Shown here piece by piece: positions 18,372 through 28,181 of a stretch of DNA of 32,411 nt; the first letter of the stretch is position 1; each line of letters opens with the position of its first letter. Location of the stretch: the NCBI GenBank assembly GCA_031284605.1, contig JAITXV010000039.1:1-32411 (forward strand), given 5' to 3'. A program made the position numbers and the translations under genes. The notes below the pieces were generated by a model that did not search any database, was not told the DNA's origin, and saw only the letters and a program-made list of their open reading frames with translations. Source of the DNA: Acholeplasmatales bacterium. GTDB lineage: Bacteria > Bacillota_I > Bacilli_A > Acholeplasmatales > Acholeplasmataceae.

Positions 18372-21300
18372 TTAATCCAATATTTCTTTGTATTTTTCAT
18401 CAACTATTGAAATAAGATATTTTTTTATAGGCTTATCAAATTTAGTTTTTATATAATTAGAGTAGACATTAAGTTGTTTAATATACTCTGGGTCATCAAT
18501 ATGTTTATATTTATAATCAATTATTGATATGCTATCATCTCTAATTATTAAAAGATCTATTATTCCATTTATATTATTAGTGCTATCATAGAATTCATAT
18601 TCTTTATAAATTTTAGCGTTTTTAAGATTGGATAATATATCTAATCTTAAAACGTAGTTTAAATGAATTTTAAGTTCTATATCATCTATAAAAGAAGTAT
18701 CTTTTGTGTTAAAATCTATCATTTCCATATATGAATGAACTAAGATACCTTTTTGTAATAATGGATTAGAAGTTTCAATGTCTTTTTCTTCCTTTGAAGC
18801 ACGAACGTGTTTGGTAAGCAATGGTTCTTTCATGGAAGGTAAGTTTGTAAGAATAATGGGTTCACAAGTTTGCATATGCTCTGCCTTATACAAATTATTA
18901 GCAGTAAATGTAGGAGCGAGTGGCATAATATTTTTTATATTTGTTATATCTGTAAGTGCTAATAATGAGCTAAAGTTACTACACTCATCTGGGTTTCTTT
19001 GTGAAAAAATTAAATCTTCTTCGTCAACAAAAATAATTGCTTCCTCACAAGCTCTAGTTAGTGCTACATATAATAGTCTTATTTTTTCAGATATTTCTTT
19101 AGAAATTATAACTGATTTAGTATATGTATGCATAAAGTATGGTTTTGATAAATAATAAACTAAGTCATCATCATTTTTTAAGGGGTAAACAAAAGGTAAC
19201 ACAATGCCTTCATCTATAGTAACTAAAAAATCATTTTCAATAGGACGTTTCCATCCTGTGGATAAACCTGGGTAATAAATGATGTTAAACTCAAGACCTT
19301 TAGATTTGTGAATAGTCATAAGCCTTACTGCGTCTAAATATTCTTTGACATTTGAATTTTTTAATTCTAAATCATATAAAGAAAATTTTTCTAAAAAGTC
19401 AATGAAGTCTGTAATTCCATAAGATAGTAAATCATAAGATGCAGCGCAGTTGTAAAAATATTCTAACAGATTATTCTCTTTTTCTACATTGCCTATTGAT
19501 AATATTTTTTCTTCAAAATTAAAAGTATCAATTATTTTAATTATCAACTCTTGTAAAGATGAATAATTACTTAAAAGTGATATTTTTCCTATTTCATTAA
19601 AAATTTTAGTGGTATAAATTTCATTGTTTTTAATAGTCTTATATATATCGTTATCAGAATAGGCATATAAAAAAGATCTAGCTAATGAATAATAAAGATG
19701 AGGGTACTTAGAAGTTTCATTATTATTATAAGAAACTATAAAGTTTAATATAGTTTTTAGAGCTGTAATTACAATTGAAGAAGAAACTATCATATCTTCT
19801 TCTACAATGATAGGAATATGATTGTCTTTGAAAAGTATATTTATTTCATCAAATAAAGTTTTCCTATCAAGCAATATACAAAAATCACTATACTTTATTT
19901 TTCTATATGAAGAAGTAGTTTTATCATAAATAACTTCATTATTATTCATTCTAGAATTAATATCATAGATAATTTGTTTAGTTTCTAGCAAGGTTTGTTT
20001 ATTAAACACTTGCTCATCTTCGTCTGTTAATTCATTAGAACTAATTATGTTTTCGTGTGATGATTGTTGTTCAAATTGGTTATCAAACCTTTTTACTATT
20101 TGTCTCTTAGAAGGCATTGGTACAAATTTAAGACCTGGTGGGTTAGTTGGTAAAATATCACTAGAAGTAGTTTTTCTTTGATTTGAAATTAATTCTTCAT
20201 TTTCTTTGTAAGCTACTTCTCCGTATTGTATAGACATTAATGTAGAAAAAATTGAATTGATGCTAGATATAAGGGTTGAATTAGATCTATAGTTTTCATT
20301 CATTTTAATAACCTTATAACCACTTTTTTCATTTGTTTTTTCAATTATATTTTTTACATTAGCATTCCTAAATTTATATATTGATTGTTTAGCATCTCCA
20401 ACTAAAAATATATTTGATATTCCTAGACTCTCTATAAACAAATCTTGTAAAGACGATGTATCTTGGTACTCATCTACCATTATGTAAGATATATTTTGAG
20501 AGATTATTTTTCTTATATCGCTGTTTTTATTGTCAACAACAAGTTCTAAAGCTTTTCTTTGAATATCTTCAAAAGTAAAAATTGAATTTTTTTCTTTGAA
20601 TTTAGTTATTCTTCTATTAAGTTCTTTAGTTATATCTAATAATAGACTTACATTAGAGTAAGTTGAATTGTAATACTCTTTTTGTACATCTTTAGGTTCA
20701 TTAGACATATCACTTATAAATTTTTCTATTTTGGATTTGATTTTTTTATATGAAGTAATTAGTTCATTAAATAAATCAATATTTTCTTTTCCAAGCTCTT
20801 TAGATAATAATTTTGAAGGAGGAGGAGTTAATAGATTTATGTCTTCTAATTCATCAAAACTTTCTAAATTATAAATATAATCTTCTAAAACTCCTATAGT
20901 ATCTATTTCTTTCAAAACTTTAACAAAAGATTTTACTGCTTGTTTAACTATTTCAATGTTTTGTTCCCATTTAAAAATAATAAATACATCTTCAAATTTA
21001 GTTTCTAAATATTCATTTAGGTATTCATCTTTATCAAATACCAAAGACAAAGCTTTGTCTATTCTTAGTATGTAATCAAATAGTTTTGTATCATCTTTTA
21101 TTAAATATTTATTCACAAACTTGATAAATTCATCACTTGGGTTTTCGTAATATTCGCTTAGTATTTCTTCTAAAAATTCTCTTTTTTTCAAAGATATAAA
21201 ATTCTCGTCAACTGGAGTCACTTTTTTGGTTATTCCAAAACGATATGAATATGTATTTAACAAGTTTAAAAAATAAGCATCAAATGTGGTTATATTAGCG

Positions 21301-21575
21301 CTATAGATTAAAGAAGCTGTTTCTTTTAAGCTTTGTGGGACACTGTCATCTTGTGATAATGAGCGGTATATCCTTTCCTTCATTTCTAAAGCAGCTTTTT
21401 TAGTAAAGGTAAGAACTAATAATGATTCAATTGTGGCTTTCTTCTCTACTATTAGCCTTTTAGCTCTTTCTGTGAGTACTTTAGTTTTTCCACTACCAGC
21501 GCCTGCTAGTACTACTATTCTACCTTCATTAGAATTATATGCTTCTTTTTGAAAAGTATTCATCTCAATCTTCAT
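18372..21575 (-). CDS. addA: ATP-dependent helicase/nuclease subunit A
   Basis: AGAGSGKTKVLTERAKRL Walker A, MVDEYQDTS, C-terminal RecB-type nuclease motif GIIDLLIIRDDSISIIDYK. Start reassigned to MKIEMN (21575), with AGGAGGA 9 nt upstream, instead of ORF-track 21605. Confidence 0.93.
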   Translation of the reverse strand: MKIEMNTFQKEAYNSNEGRIVVLAGAGSGKTKVLTERAKRLIVEKKATIESLLVLTFTKKAALEMKERIYRSLSQDDSVPQSLKETASLIYSANITTFDAYFLNLLNTYSYRFGITKKVTPVDENFISLKKREFLEEILSEYYENPSDEFIKFVNKYLIKDDTKLFDYILRIDKALSLVFDKDEYLNEYLETKFEDVFIIFKWEQNIEIVKQAVKSFVKVLKEIDTIGVLEDYIYNLESFDELEDINLLTPPPSKLLSKELGKENIDLFNELITSYKKIKSKIEKFISDMSNEPKDVQKEYYNSTYSNVSLLLDITKELNRRITKFKEKNSIFTFEDIQRKALELVVDNKNSDIRKIISQNISYIMVDEYQDTSSLQDLFIESLGISNIFLVGDAKQSIYKFRNANVKNIIEKTNEKSGYKVIKMNENYRSNSTLISSINSIFSTLMSIQYGEVAYKENEELISNQRKTTSSDILPTNPPGLKFVPMPSKRQIVKRFDNQFEQQSSHENIISSNELTDEDEQVFNKQTLLETKQIIYDINSRMNNNEVIYDKTTSSYRKIKYSDFCILLDRKTLFDEINILFKDNHIPIIVEEDMIVSSSIVITALKTILNFIVSYNNNETSKYPHLYYSLARSFLYAYSDNDIYKTIKNNEIYTTKIFNEIGKISLLSNYSSLQELIIKIIDTFNFEEKILSIGNVEKENNLLEYFYNCAASYDLLSYGITDFIDFLEKFSLYDLELKNSNVKEYLDAVRLMTIHKSKGLEFNIIYYPGLSTGWKRPIENDFLVTIDEGIVLPFVYPLKNDDDLVYYLSKPYFMHTYTKSVIISKEISEKIRLLYVALTRACEEAIIFVDEEDLIFSQRNPDECSNFSSLLALTDITNIKNIMPLAPTFTANNLYKAEHMQTCEPIILTNLPSMKEPLLTKHVRASKEEKDIETSNPLLQKGILVHSYMEMIDFNTKDTSFIDDIELKIHLNYVLRLDILSNLKNAKIYKEYEFYDSTNNINGIIDLLIIRDDSISIIDYKYKHIDDPEYIKQLNVYSNYIKTKFDKPIKKYLISIVDEKYKEILD

Positions 21576-23976
21576 CTTCTTTGTCCTCCTTATAGAAAGG
21601 ATCATTATAATCTTTCATAGTAATATAATAATATGTAGAGTTATTTTTAAAACATATATCGGAATAACTACAATATTTACAAGAATCAACATTCATTCCA
21701 TCTTTTTTAGGTTCGATTGGAAAATAGCATCTAGAAATATTTTCATCAGCTTCTAAGATTTTGGTTTCTACGATTTGAGATAATTTTTTGATATCTTCTT
21801 CATTAAAAGACCTTTTATAAGCAATTTGAGATAAATAGCCTGATAAAGTAACGGAGTATGCTCTTACGAATTCATTGTTGGTACCTCCAACAAATGAATT
21901 CATATTAGTAATATTAGAAGTAAAATATCCATCTAGTTTATATTCATCTTTTCTAAGGTCTTTTTTATTTTTCTTTTCTTTATAATACGCAGAAGGTAAT
22001 ATTTTAGACATATATACACCTATAATTTTATGATTAGAAAATTTTGGAGATTTAGAAATAAGATAAACATAAAATGGTAGTTGCATACATAATCCTAATA
22101 ATATTAATTTAATATTATTGTAATGCCCGCTTGTTTTATAATCAATTATGCTTAGTAATTTTTCATTATCTGAATTTAAGGTTTCATAAATAATATCAAT
22201 TTTGCCTTCAAGAGTAATGTCATCTTTGACTATAGTTTTTACTTTTAGTTCTTTATGATCATTTTTATAAGACATAACACTTTTATGTTTATTAATAAAA
22301 GCGTGATATGATTCTAATTCAGATGCTATTCTTACTAAAAATATTTTTTCTTTTGGGGTAAATTCATAATTTTTACTTTCTTCTTCTACTGCTGCTAAAA
22401 ATGAAGATTTTATATCAAATTGGTTAGATGATGCGTTTTCTAAGGTATGATGAATTACGTTTCCTAAAGCTATATTGTAATCAATTACTGTTTTGTCTAA
22501 TCCAAGTATTCTTTTTAAATAATATTTAAAAGGGCATTCATAATACTCGTTTATACTAGTGTATGAATAGTTTTTTGGTGTGTTAGGTAAAATGGTTTTG
22601 GAAATTCCTTTATAAATTGGGATATATGGAAAAAATGGGGTTTTATCTAAAGTTTTATCAAGTCTATAATAAAAATCTAACTCATCTGCAGAAAGCATAG
22701 CCTCTCCGTATTTTTTAATAAAATCGATAAGTTTAGCATATTCATATTTTAGATGCTCTAGCGAATAAAAATTAACTTGAGTAGGATTGTAAATTATATT
22801 AAACTTATATTTAGTAGCTAAAAATGAAATACTTTCTTCTTGATTGTTAACGGTACTAGCAAATGATATTTGAAAAATAGAGGGTGAAAATATAAAATTA
22901 GTTATAGTATTTAAAGAATTGATGTTTATTTGAGTTGATGAATTAAGTGAATATAAGATTTTCTCATTATCTGTTATATAATCATTGTTTTTAACAAAGG
23001 TTGGATAATTTGAGGAATTAAAACCTATAACAAATATATATTTTTTGTCTAGAATAGAAGGGGTTTTGATTCTAGAAATTGTATTTACGCAATTAAAGTT
23101 ATTAAGTTTGATTCCAAATATAATACTTTTAATTGTATTTATTTTTTTAGAATTATCTTTTATATCTAAATATGGTGGTTTTACTGAATCTTTTATTTCT
23201 TCTAAAACCATACCATCTACTATATTTTTTACTAATGGATCGGATTTTTGTAATAATATTTCGTAATCTAATGTTTCTATATTATTTAATATGTATTTTG
23301 TTATATGATTGCTTAATACATCTATTGTATCGTGATGATATGGGATATGATAGAGTTTTGAAAATCTTTGAATTTGATAGTAATATGATGAATTTGGATA
23401 ATATAAAAGTATGTCGTTAATAGAAACTCCCAAAGATAAAAGAGATGAGATTTGAGAAAACACGTAATTAATCTCTTGGGTTTCATTTCTAAATTGATAA
23501 ATTGGTTTATGTGTGTTTTCAAAATCAATGTTTATATTTTTATACTTAATACCATAATAATTTAAACTAACTTCTAGTTCTATACTAGAAGGAAGATGGT
23601 TTATTACTAGTACGTCTTTATTTTTTAAAGTTTCAAAAAATAAATCTTTTTTTGGAATGGATAAAACTTTTAATTCTAAAAGTTCATCTCTTAACTTTAT
23701 TAGAGGAGTGTTTATAGATGTATGCGCAAATGCGAAAGATACAATTAGTTTTGAAATTCTTATGGCTTCACTATATTGGTAATTGTATTGTTCTATTAGG
23801 ACACATATTAAAAAATCTTCATCACACGTATAATGAAGTGAGTTAATTATCGAGTTTTCATCTATTAACTTGAAATTTAAATAAGGATGTTTATCTTTTA
23901 TATTTAAAAAATAGTATTTTAGATAGTGAGGATGAATTATTATGCGGTTGTCTAAATCTTCAATTTTGATATTCAT
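21565..23976 (-). CDS. addB: ATP-dependent helicase/nuclease subunit B-like (AddB/RexB), short form
   Basis: YYECPFKYYLKRILGLDK, GKIDIIYETL…LSIIDYKTSG nuclease motif, C-terminal SCKYCSYSDICF iron-sulfur cysteines; adjacent addA. Start likely MNIKIEDL at 23976 (track start 24021). Confidence 0.88.
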   Translation of the reverse strand: MNIKIEDLDNRIIIHPHYLKYYFLNIKDKHPYLNFKLIDENSIINSLHYTCDEDFLICVLIEQYNYQYSEAIRISKLIVSFAFAHTSINTPLIKLRDELLELKVLSIPKKDLFFETLKNKDVLVINHLPSSIELEVSLNYYGIKYKNINIDFENTHKPIYQFRNETQEINYVFSQISSLLSLGVSINDILLYYPNSSYYYQIQRFSKLYHIPYHHDTIDVLSNHITKYILNNIETLDYEILLQKSDPLVKNIVDGMVLEEIKDSVKPPYLDIKDNSKKINTIKSIIFGIKLNNFNCVNTISRIKTPSILDKKYIFVIGFNSSNYPTFVKNNDYITDNEKILYSLNSSTQININSLNTITNFIFSPSIFQISFASTVNNQEESISFLATKYKFNIIYNPTQVNFYSLEHLKYEYAKLIDFIKKYGEAMLSADELDFYYRLDKTLDKTPFFPYIPIYKGISKTILPNTPKNYSYTSINEYYECPFKYYLKRILGLDKTVIDYNIALGNVIHHTLENASSNQFDIKSSFLAAVEEESKNYEFTPKEKIFLVRIASELESYHAFINKHKSVMSYKNDHKELKVKTIVKDDITLEGKIDIIYETLNSDNEKLLSIIDYKTSGHYNNIKLILLGLCMQLPFYVYLISKSPKFSNHKIIGVYMSKILPSAYYKEKKNKKDLRKDEYKLDGYFTSNITNMNSFVGGTNNEFVRAYSVTLSGYLSQIAYKRSFNEEDIKKLSQIVETKILEADENISRCYFPIEPKKDGMNVDSCKYCSYSDICFKNNSTYYYITMKDYNDPFYKEDKEDED

Positions 23977-24321
23977 AATTATATTATACGTTATATTAAG
24001 TAAAAATACAAATATTTGCATAATGGAATATTGAAATAGTAACTTCTAATAGTTATTTACGTTTTTAAGTTTTAAAAAATTGTTAGGAAAGTTACTATTG
24101 GAAACTTCATTTAGTTAATTTTTTTATTTTTATTCAATATTTAATAAATATGAAGCAAACGGGTGAAAAGAATAAAAATGAAATAACATTATCAACTTTT
24201 CTTTCTTAAAACAAAAAATATTACAAAGAATAAAAGATTTTCTACTTTATCTCGTTTTATTTAAACTTTCAGCAACTTATCAATAAATTAATTTGTATTT
24301 TTGATTCATTTTCCAATTCAT

Positions 24322-24468
24322 CTACTCTTTTACTATTAATTCAATAGTTTCTTCTGCAGTGTCAAGTCCTTGTTCTAATGCTTCTTCTTCTGTAATAAAT
24401 TCACCAAATTCTTGAATCAATTCTGCTTCTTCTTTAGTTATTACAACTTCTTTTTTAGTATTTTCCAT
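24322..24468 (-). CDS. Small acidic protein, 48 aa, missing from ORF track
   Basis: AAAGGAGAAAAAG-ATG; MENTKKEVVITKEEAELIQEFGEFITEEEALEQGLDTAEETIELIVKE*. Confidence 0.65.
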   Translation of the reverse strand: MENTKKEVVITKEEAELIQEFGEFITEEEALEQGLDTAEETIELIVKE

Positions 24469-24756
24469 CTTTTTCTCCTTTCTCTTTTTTATATTAAGCG
24501 ATGTGATTATACCGCTAATGTATTGCTTCTTTTTTTAGTTTTCGACATCTAAGCTTCAATATTTTTGACAATTTGTTTAGTTGACTCAAGAATAACATTA
24601 TCTCAACAACAATAAATAATAGTTTAATTATAACACAAAAGCTGCAAAAGATTATTATATAAACAAATAAAGTAACTTCAGTAACTTCTAAAAGTTAAGG
24701 GAATATTGAAATAGATAAATTTAGATGTTGTTAAGTGCTGAGGATAACTTTTATCC

Positions 24757-24808
24757 CGCCATTATATACGCCATTATATACGCCATTTATCTGTTTTCAG
24801 ATAAATGG
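24757..24808. repeat. 12-bp tandem repeat (cgccattatata, two full units plus a partial) running into a perfect 11-bp stem, 4-nt loop hairpin
   Basis: cgccattatata x2 at 24757-24780, then cgccattta; ccatttatctg-tttt-cagataaatgg at 24783-24808. Confidence 0.85.
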
Positions 24809-25132
24809 ATGTTTATATTAGGTTTGTGAGTAATTATATAAATTGATTTGTATGTACTGAATATAAACAATAAATTAAAAACAAAGATAATAAGCAAAAT
24901 GATTTTATCAATTCAGTCTTTTGGATTTATTAAACCCTGTATATTATTGACTGCATTAGAAATTATAACAACATATTTGTTGTTCATAAAATTGCTACAT
25001 GAAACAACTATTCATTTAAAACTAAAGTGAATAATACTCTTTGTCAATTGATGCTAAATAGATATTTTTTAGTAAAAATTGAATATAACTTATTAATATA
25101 GGTGAGGTATGAGTATTTGAAATAATTTTTTA

Positions 25133-25172
25133 CCACAAATCAGCAAAGTGAAATGCCACAAATCAGCAAAGT
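25133..25172. repeat. Two perfect 17-bp direct repeats, 23-bp period, upstream of DUF4143 ATPase
   Basis: ccacaaatcagcaaagt at 25133-25149 and 25156-25172. Confidence 0.9.
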
Positions 25173-25210
25173 AAAGATATAATGTGATATAATAATATAT
25201 GAGGTATATT

Positions 25211-26479
25211 ATGTATAAAAATAGATGTATTGATAAAAAAATTAAATCGTTATTGAATGTAATTGGAGCAGTGAATATCAAAGGGATTAAAGGGTGTGGA
25301 AAAACTACAACTGCCTTTCATTTTTCTAAAAGTCAATTATACTTGCAAGATCCTTATAAAAGAGATATATATCAGCTACAAATAAAAACTGAATTGCGTG
25401 ATTTTTTGGATAAAACTCCTCCTTTATTAATAGATGAATGGCAAGAAGCACCAGTATTATGGGATGCAGTAAGGTTTGAAGTAGATAAAAGAAGTAAACC
25501 TGGGCAGTTTATTTTAACTGCTAGTACTTCTCTAATTGACTCTAAAAACTCAGAAATAAAACATTCTGGTATTGGAAGAATTGCTAAAATTGAGATGTTG
25601 ACAATGAGTTTATATGAATCGGGAGATTCTAATGGAAGTATTTCACTTGCTAACCTTTTTGAAAACAAATATGATTTTAAGTCTTCAGAAAGTAATGTCA
25701 CAGTTGAAAGACTAGCTTATTTAATATGCATAGGCGGTTGGCCGTCTGCAATTTACCAAAATAATTTAGACGATTCATTATTGATTTCGAAAAATTATTA
25801 TAATGGGCTTATTGATGAAGATATGCAAAAATATGATGGAATTAAAAGAGACAAAGAACTGTGTAAAGATATTCTCGCATCACTTGCTAGAAATATTTCT
25901 ACTAGCGTAAATACTACAACAATTACCAAAGATGTCATTGCAAATAATAAATCTAGCGAAGTGACAATAGAATCTTATATCTCTGTTTTAAAACGCCTCT
26001 ATATTATTATGAACATAGAATCTTGGAGATATCAGCTTAGATCAAGCACTGCCATAAGACAAACAAGTACCAGATATTTTACCGATCCAAGCATCGCAAC
26101 GTCTGCTCTTGGAATAACCCCTGAAAAACTTTTAAATGATTTTAATACTTTTGGTCTATTTTTTGAAAACTTGTGTGTTAGGGATCTTACAATATACGCT
26201 AATTCTATAGATGCAAATATATATAAATACCAAGACAGATATGGGTTAGAGATTGATTCGATTATCGAGCTTCAAGATGATACATGGGGTGCATTTGAAA
26301 TTAAATTAGGCGAAAAAGAATTTGAGAAAGCAGCGAAAAATTTAAACACCTTAAACTCATTGATGATTGAAAAGAAAAAAAAACCAGCTTCTTTTTTAGC
26401 TATTCTTACTGGAACTAAATTTGCGTATAAAAGGGATGATGGGGTACTAGTTATTCCAATTGGATGTCTAAAAGATTAA
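25211..26479 (+). CDS. AAA ATPase, DUF4143 type, intact
   Basis: GIKGCGKTTTAFHF Walker A, LLIDEWQEAPVLWDAVR Walker B, FILTASTS, C-terminal nuclease-like LEIDSIIELQDDTWGAFEIKLGEKEFEKA. Start with GAGG at 25201-25204 favours 25211 over 25199. Confidence 0.9.
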   Translation: MYKNRCIDKKIKSLLNVIGAVNIKGIKGCGKTTTAFHFSKSQLYLQDPYKRDIYQLQIKTELRDFLDKTPPLLIDEWQEAPVLWDAVRFEVDKRSKPGQFILTASTSLIDSKNSEIKHSGIGRIAKIEMLTMSLYESGDSNGSISLANLFENKYDFKSSESNVTVERLAYLICIGGWPSAIYQNNLDDSLLISKNYYNGLIDEDMQKYDGIKRDKELCKDILASLARNISTSVNTTTITKDVIANNKSSEVTIESYISVLKRLYIIMNIESWRYQLRSSTAIRQTSTRYFTDPSIATSALGITPEKLLNDFNTFGLFFENLCVRDLTIYANSIDANIYKYQDRYGLEIDSIIELQDDTWGAFEIKLGEKEFEKAAKNLNTLNSLMIEKKKKPASFLAILTGTKFAYKRDDGVLVIPIGCLKD

Positions 26480-26578
26480 TTGTTAAACTTTACAAAATTC
26501 TTAAAAATAAAAAATGTATTTTAAATATCTTACACATTCTACTTGGAGTATAGATTTTAATAAAAAAAACTTTGTATT

Positions 26579-26606
26579 CTAGCAGTAATAAATTAATTAC
26601 TACTAG
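26579..26606 (-). terminator. Hairpin overlapping stop codon of ADP-ribosylglycohydrolase gene
   Basis: Minus strand CTAGTAGTAAT…ATTACTGCTAG (one G-U), then T8 after a short gap. Confidence 0.5.
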
Positions 26607-27399
26607 TTATTTTTGGAGGATATTTACTTTCAAATTTGGTAACTATTTCTAATAAACTTTTATCTAATTTTTTGATAACTTCATCTCTTATAGAAATAGG
26701 TATCCCGTAATATGCTTCCGCAATCGATCCAGTTATAGCTGCTAAAGTATCGCTATCTCCTCCAATAGAAATCGCATTTCTTATAGCATCTTCAAATGAA
26801 ATGCTTTCAAGAAAGGCAACGATAGCTTGTGGAACTGTTTTCTCACAACTTTCATTAAAACTATAACTATCTCTTATATCATCTAAAGTAAAATCCATTT
26901 TATAGTAATTTTCATCTATATAGTTTTTTATTTCTTTTATAGTTTTACCATTTCTAGCTAAAAAAATGCATGCTACAGTAGCAGCAGCACCCTTAATTCC
27001 CTCTATATGATTGTGAGTTACACTTGTTACTGCTTGAGATAAATTAAGCGCTTCTTTAAGCGTTTTAGCTACCCATGCACAAGCAGATACTCTCATTGCA
27101 GCACCGTTTCCATAACTATTATAAGGACCTAAATCATTGTTATATAACCACTGTCTAAACATCCCGCCATAACCAGCATTAGGATATTTGTTTCCTAAAA
27201 AACGCATATTGCAAATTGTGACTTCGCTTAAATTACTAAAATCTTTTTTACATTCTAATAAAGATTTGGCTACTGAAACACTCATAACTGTATCATCTGT
27301 GAAAAAACATCTTTGACTAAGAAAATCAAACTTCTTAGTTTTTATATTGTGCCATTCATAAATTGAACCTACTACGTCTCCTACTATTGCTCCTAGCAT
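26593..27399 (-). CDS. ADP-ribosylglycohydrolase family protein
   Basis: MLGAIVGDVVGSIYEWHN, FFTDDTVMSVSVA, THNHIEGIKGA, IGGDSDTLAAITGSIAEAYYG. Confidence 0.95.
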   Translation of the reverse strand: MLGAIVGDVVGSIYEWHNIKTKKFDFLSQRCFFTDDTVMSVSVAKSLLECKKDFSNLSEVTICNMRFLGNKYPNAGYGGMFRQWLYNNDLGPYNSYGNGAAMRVSACAWVAKTLKEALNLSQAVTSVTHNHIEGIKGAAATVACIFLARNGKTIKEIKNYIDENYYKMDFTLDDIRDSYSFNESCEKTVPQAIVAFLESISFEDAIRNAISIGGDSDTLAAITGSIAEAYYGIPISIRDEVIKKLDKSLLEIVTKFESKYPPKITSSN

Positions 27400-27580
27400 A
27401 AATACTCCTTTATATAATATTGTAAAAATATTACCTAATTAATTATATCACTACATTAAGTAAAAAAACGATAATAAGATAGTTTCTTCTTTTCAAGTTA
27501 AGCACCAATATTAGATTAAATATAACGAAATTTCCTAAAATTATTAGATATTTCTACTCTCAATTTGAATAGTTATGCAA

Positions 27581-27613
27581 AAAAAAATAGAAAGCCCCTA
27601 TTCGGGGCTTTCT
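27581..27613 (-). terminator. Strong intrinsic terminator overlapping the last codons of ssb
   Basis: Minus strand GAAAGCCCC-GAATA-GGGGCTTTC-TATTTTTTTT. Confidence 0.9.
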
Positions 27614-27987
27614 TCATAACTATCAAGATGGGGTTCTTGATCGAAACTCTCATTAACATTTTTTTGCTTTAAATTATCTATGTAAGATATTCTTTCAGCA
27701 ATGATCTCATAAGTGTGTACTTTAGTATTATCAGATTTAGTATATACCTTGTTTTGGATTCTAGCAGACACTAGTACCATTGTCCCTTTTTTACAGTAAC
27801 TTTCAACACTTAAAGCTAAATTTTCCCAGATTGTTACTTTTATAAAATCTGCTTCATATTGACCGTTATAGTTTTTAAATGACCTATGAACAGCAAGAGT
27901 TATTTCGGAAACCTTTTTACCATCCTCAAGCGTCTTAATACTTACATCTGTAGTAAGCCTTCCCACTAATACAACATTGTTAAACAT
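27598..27987 (-). CDS. ssb: Single-stranded DNA-binding protein
   Basis: MFNNVVLVGRLTTDVSIKTLEDGKKVSEITLAVHRSFKNYNGQYEADFIKVTIWENLALSVESYCKKGTMVLVSARIQ. Confidence 0.95.
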   Translation of the reverse strand: MFNNVVLVGRLTTDVSIKTLEDGKKVSEITLAVHRSFKNYNGQYEADFIKVTIWENLALSVESYCKKGTMVLVSARIQNKVYTKSDNTKVHTYEIIAERISYIDNLKQKNVNESFDQEPHLDSYEESPE

Positions 27988-28181
27988 ATTTTTTTCCTCC
28001 TACCTCCATTATACACTATAATAAAAGGATAAAAAAACGTCACTTTTAAAAACTATTTTAGATTTTTTAGTGTTTTTTAATAAATTTTTATGATTTGACT
28101 ATGGTAATTTTAATTTTATATTAAAAATTGATAAAAGAAGCAGTATATTTGCACAAATATTTAGATATTAAAATTTATATA

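Noticed and set aside
23045-23528. ORFs 23045..23266, 23172..23420 and 23322..23528
   Set aside because: Overlap the well-supported addB frame; hydrophobic shadow ORFs.
24757-24808. Possible CRISPR array
   Set aside because: Units are only 12 bp, contiguous, without spacers, and no cas genes are present.
24848-25281. ORFs 24848..25030 (+) and 25093..25281 (-)
   Set aside because: The latter covers the direct repeats and start of the DUF4143 gene; neither has an RBS or recognisable features.
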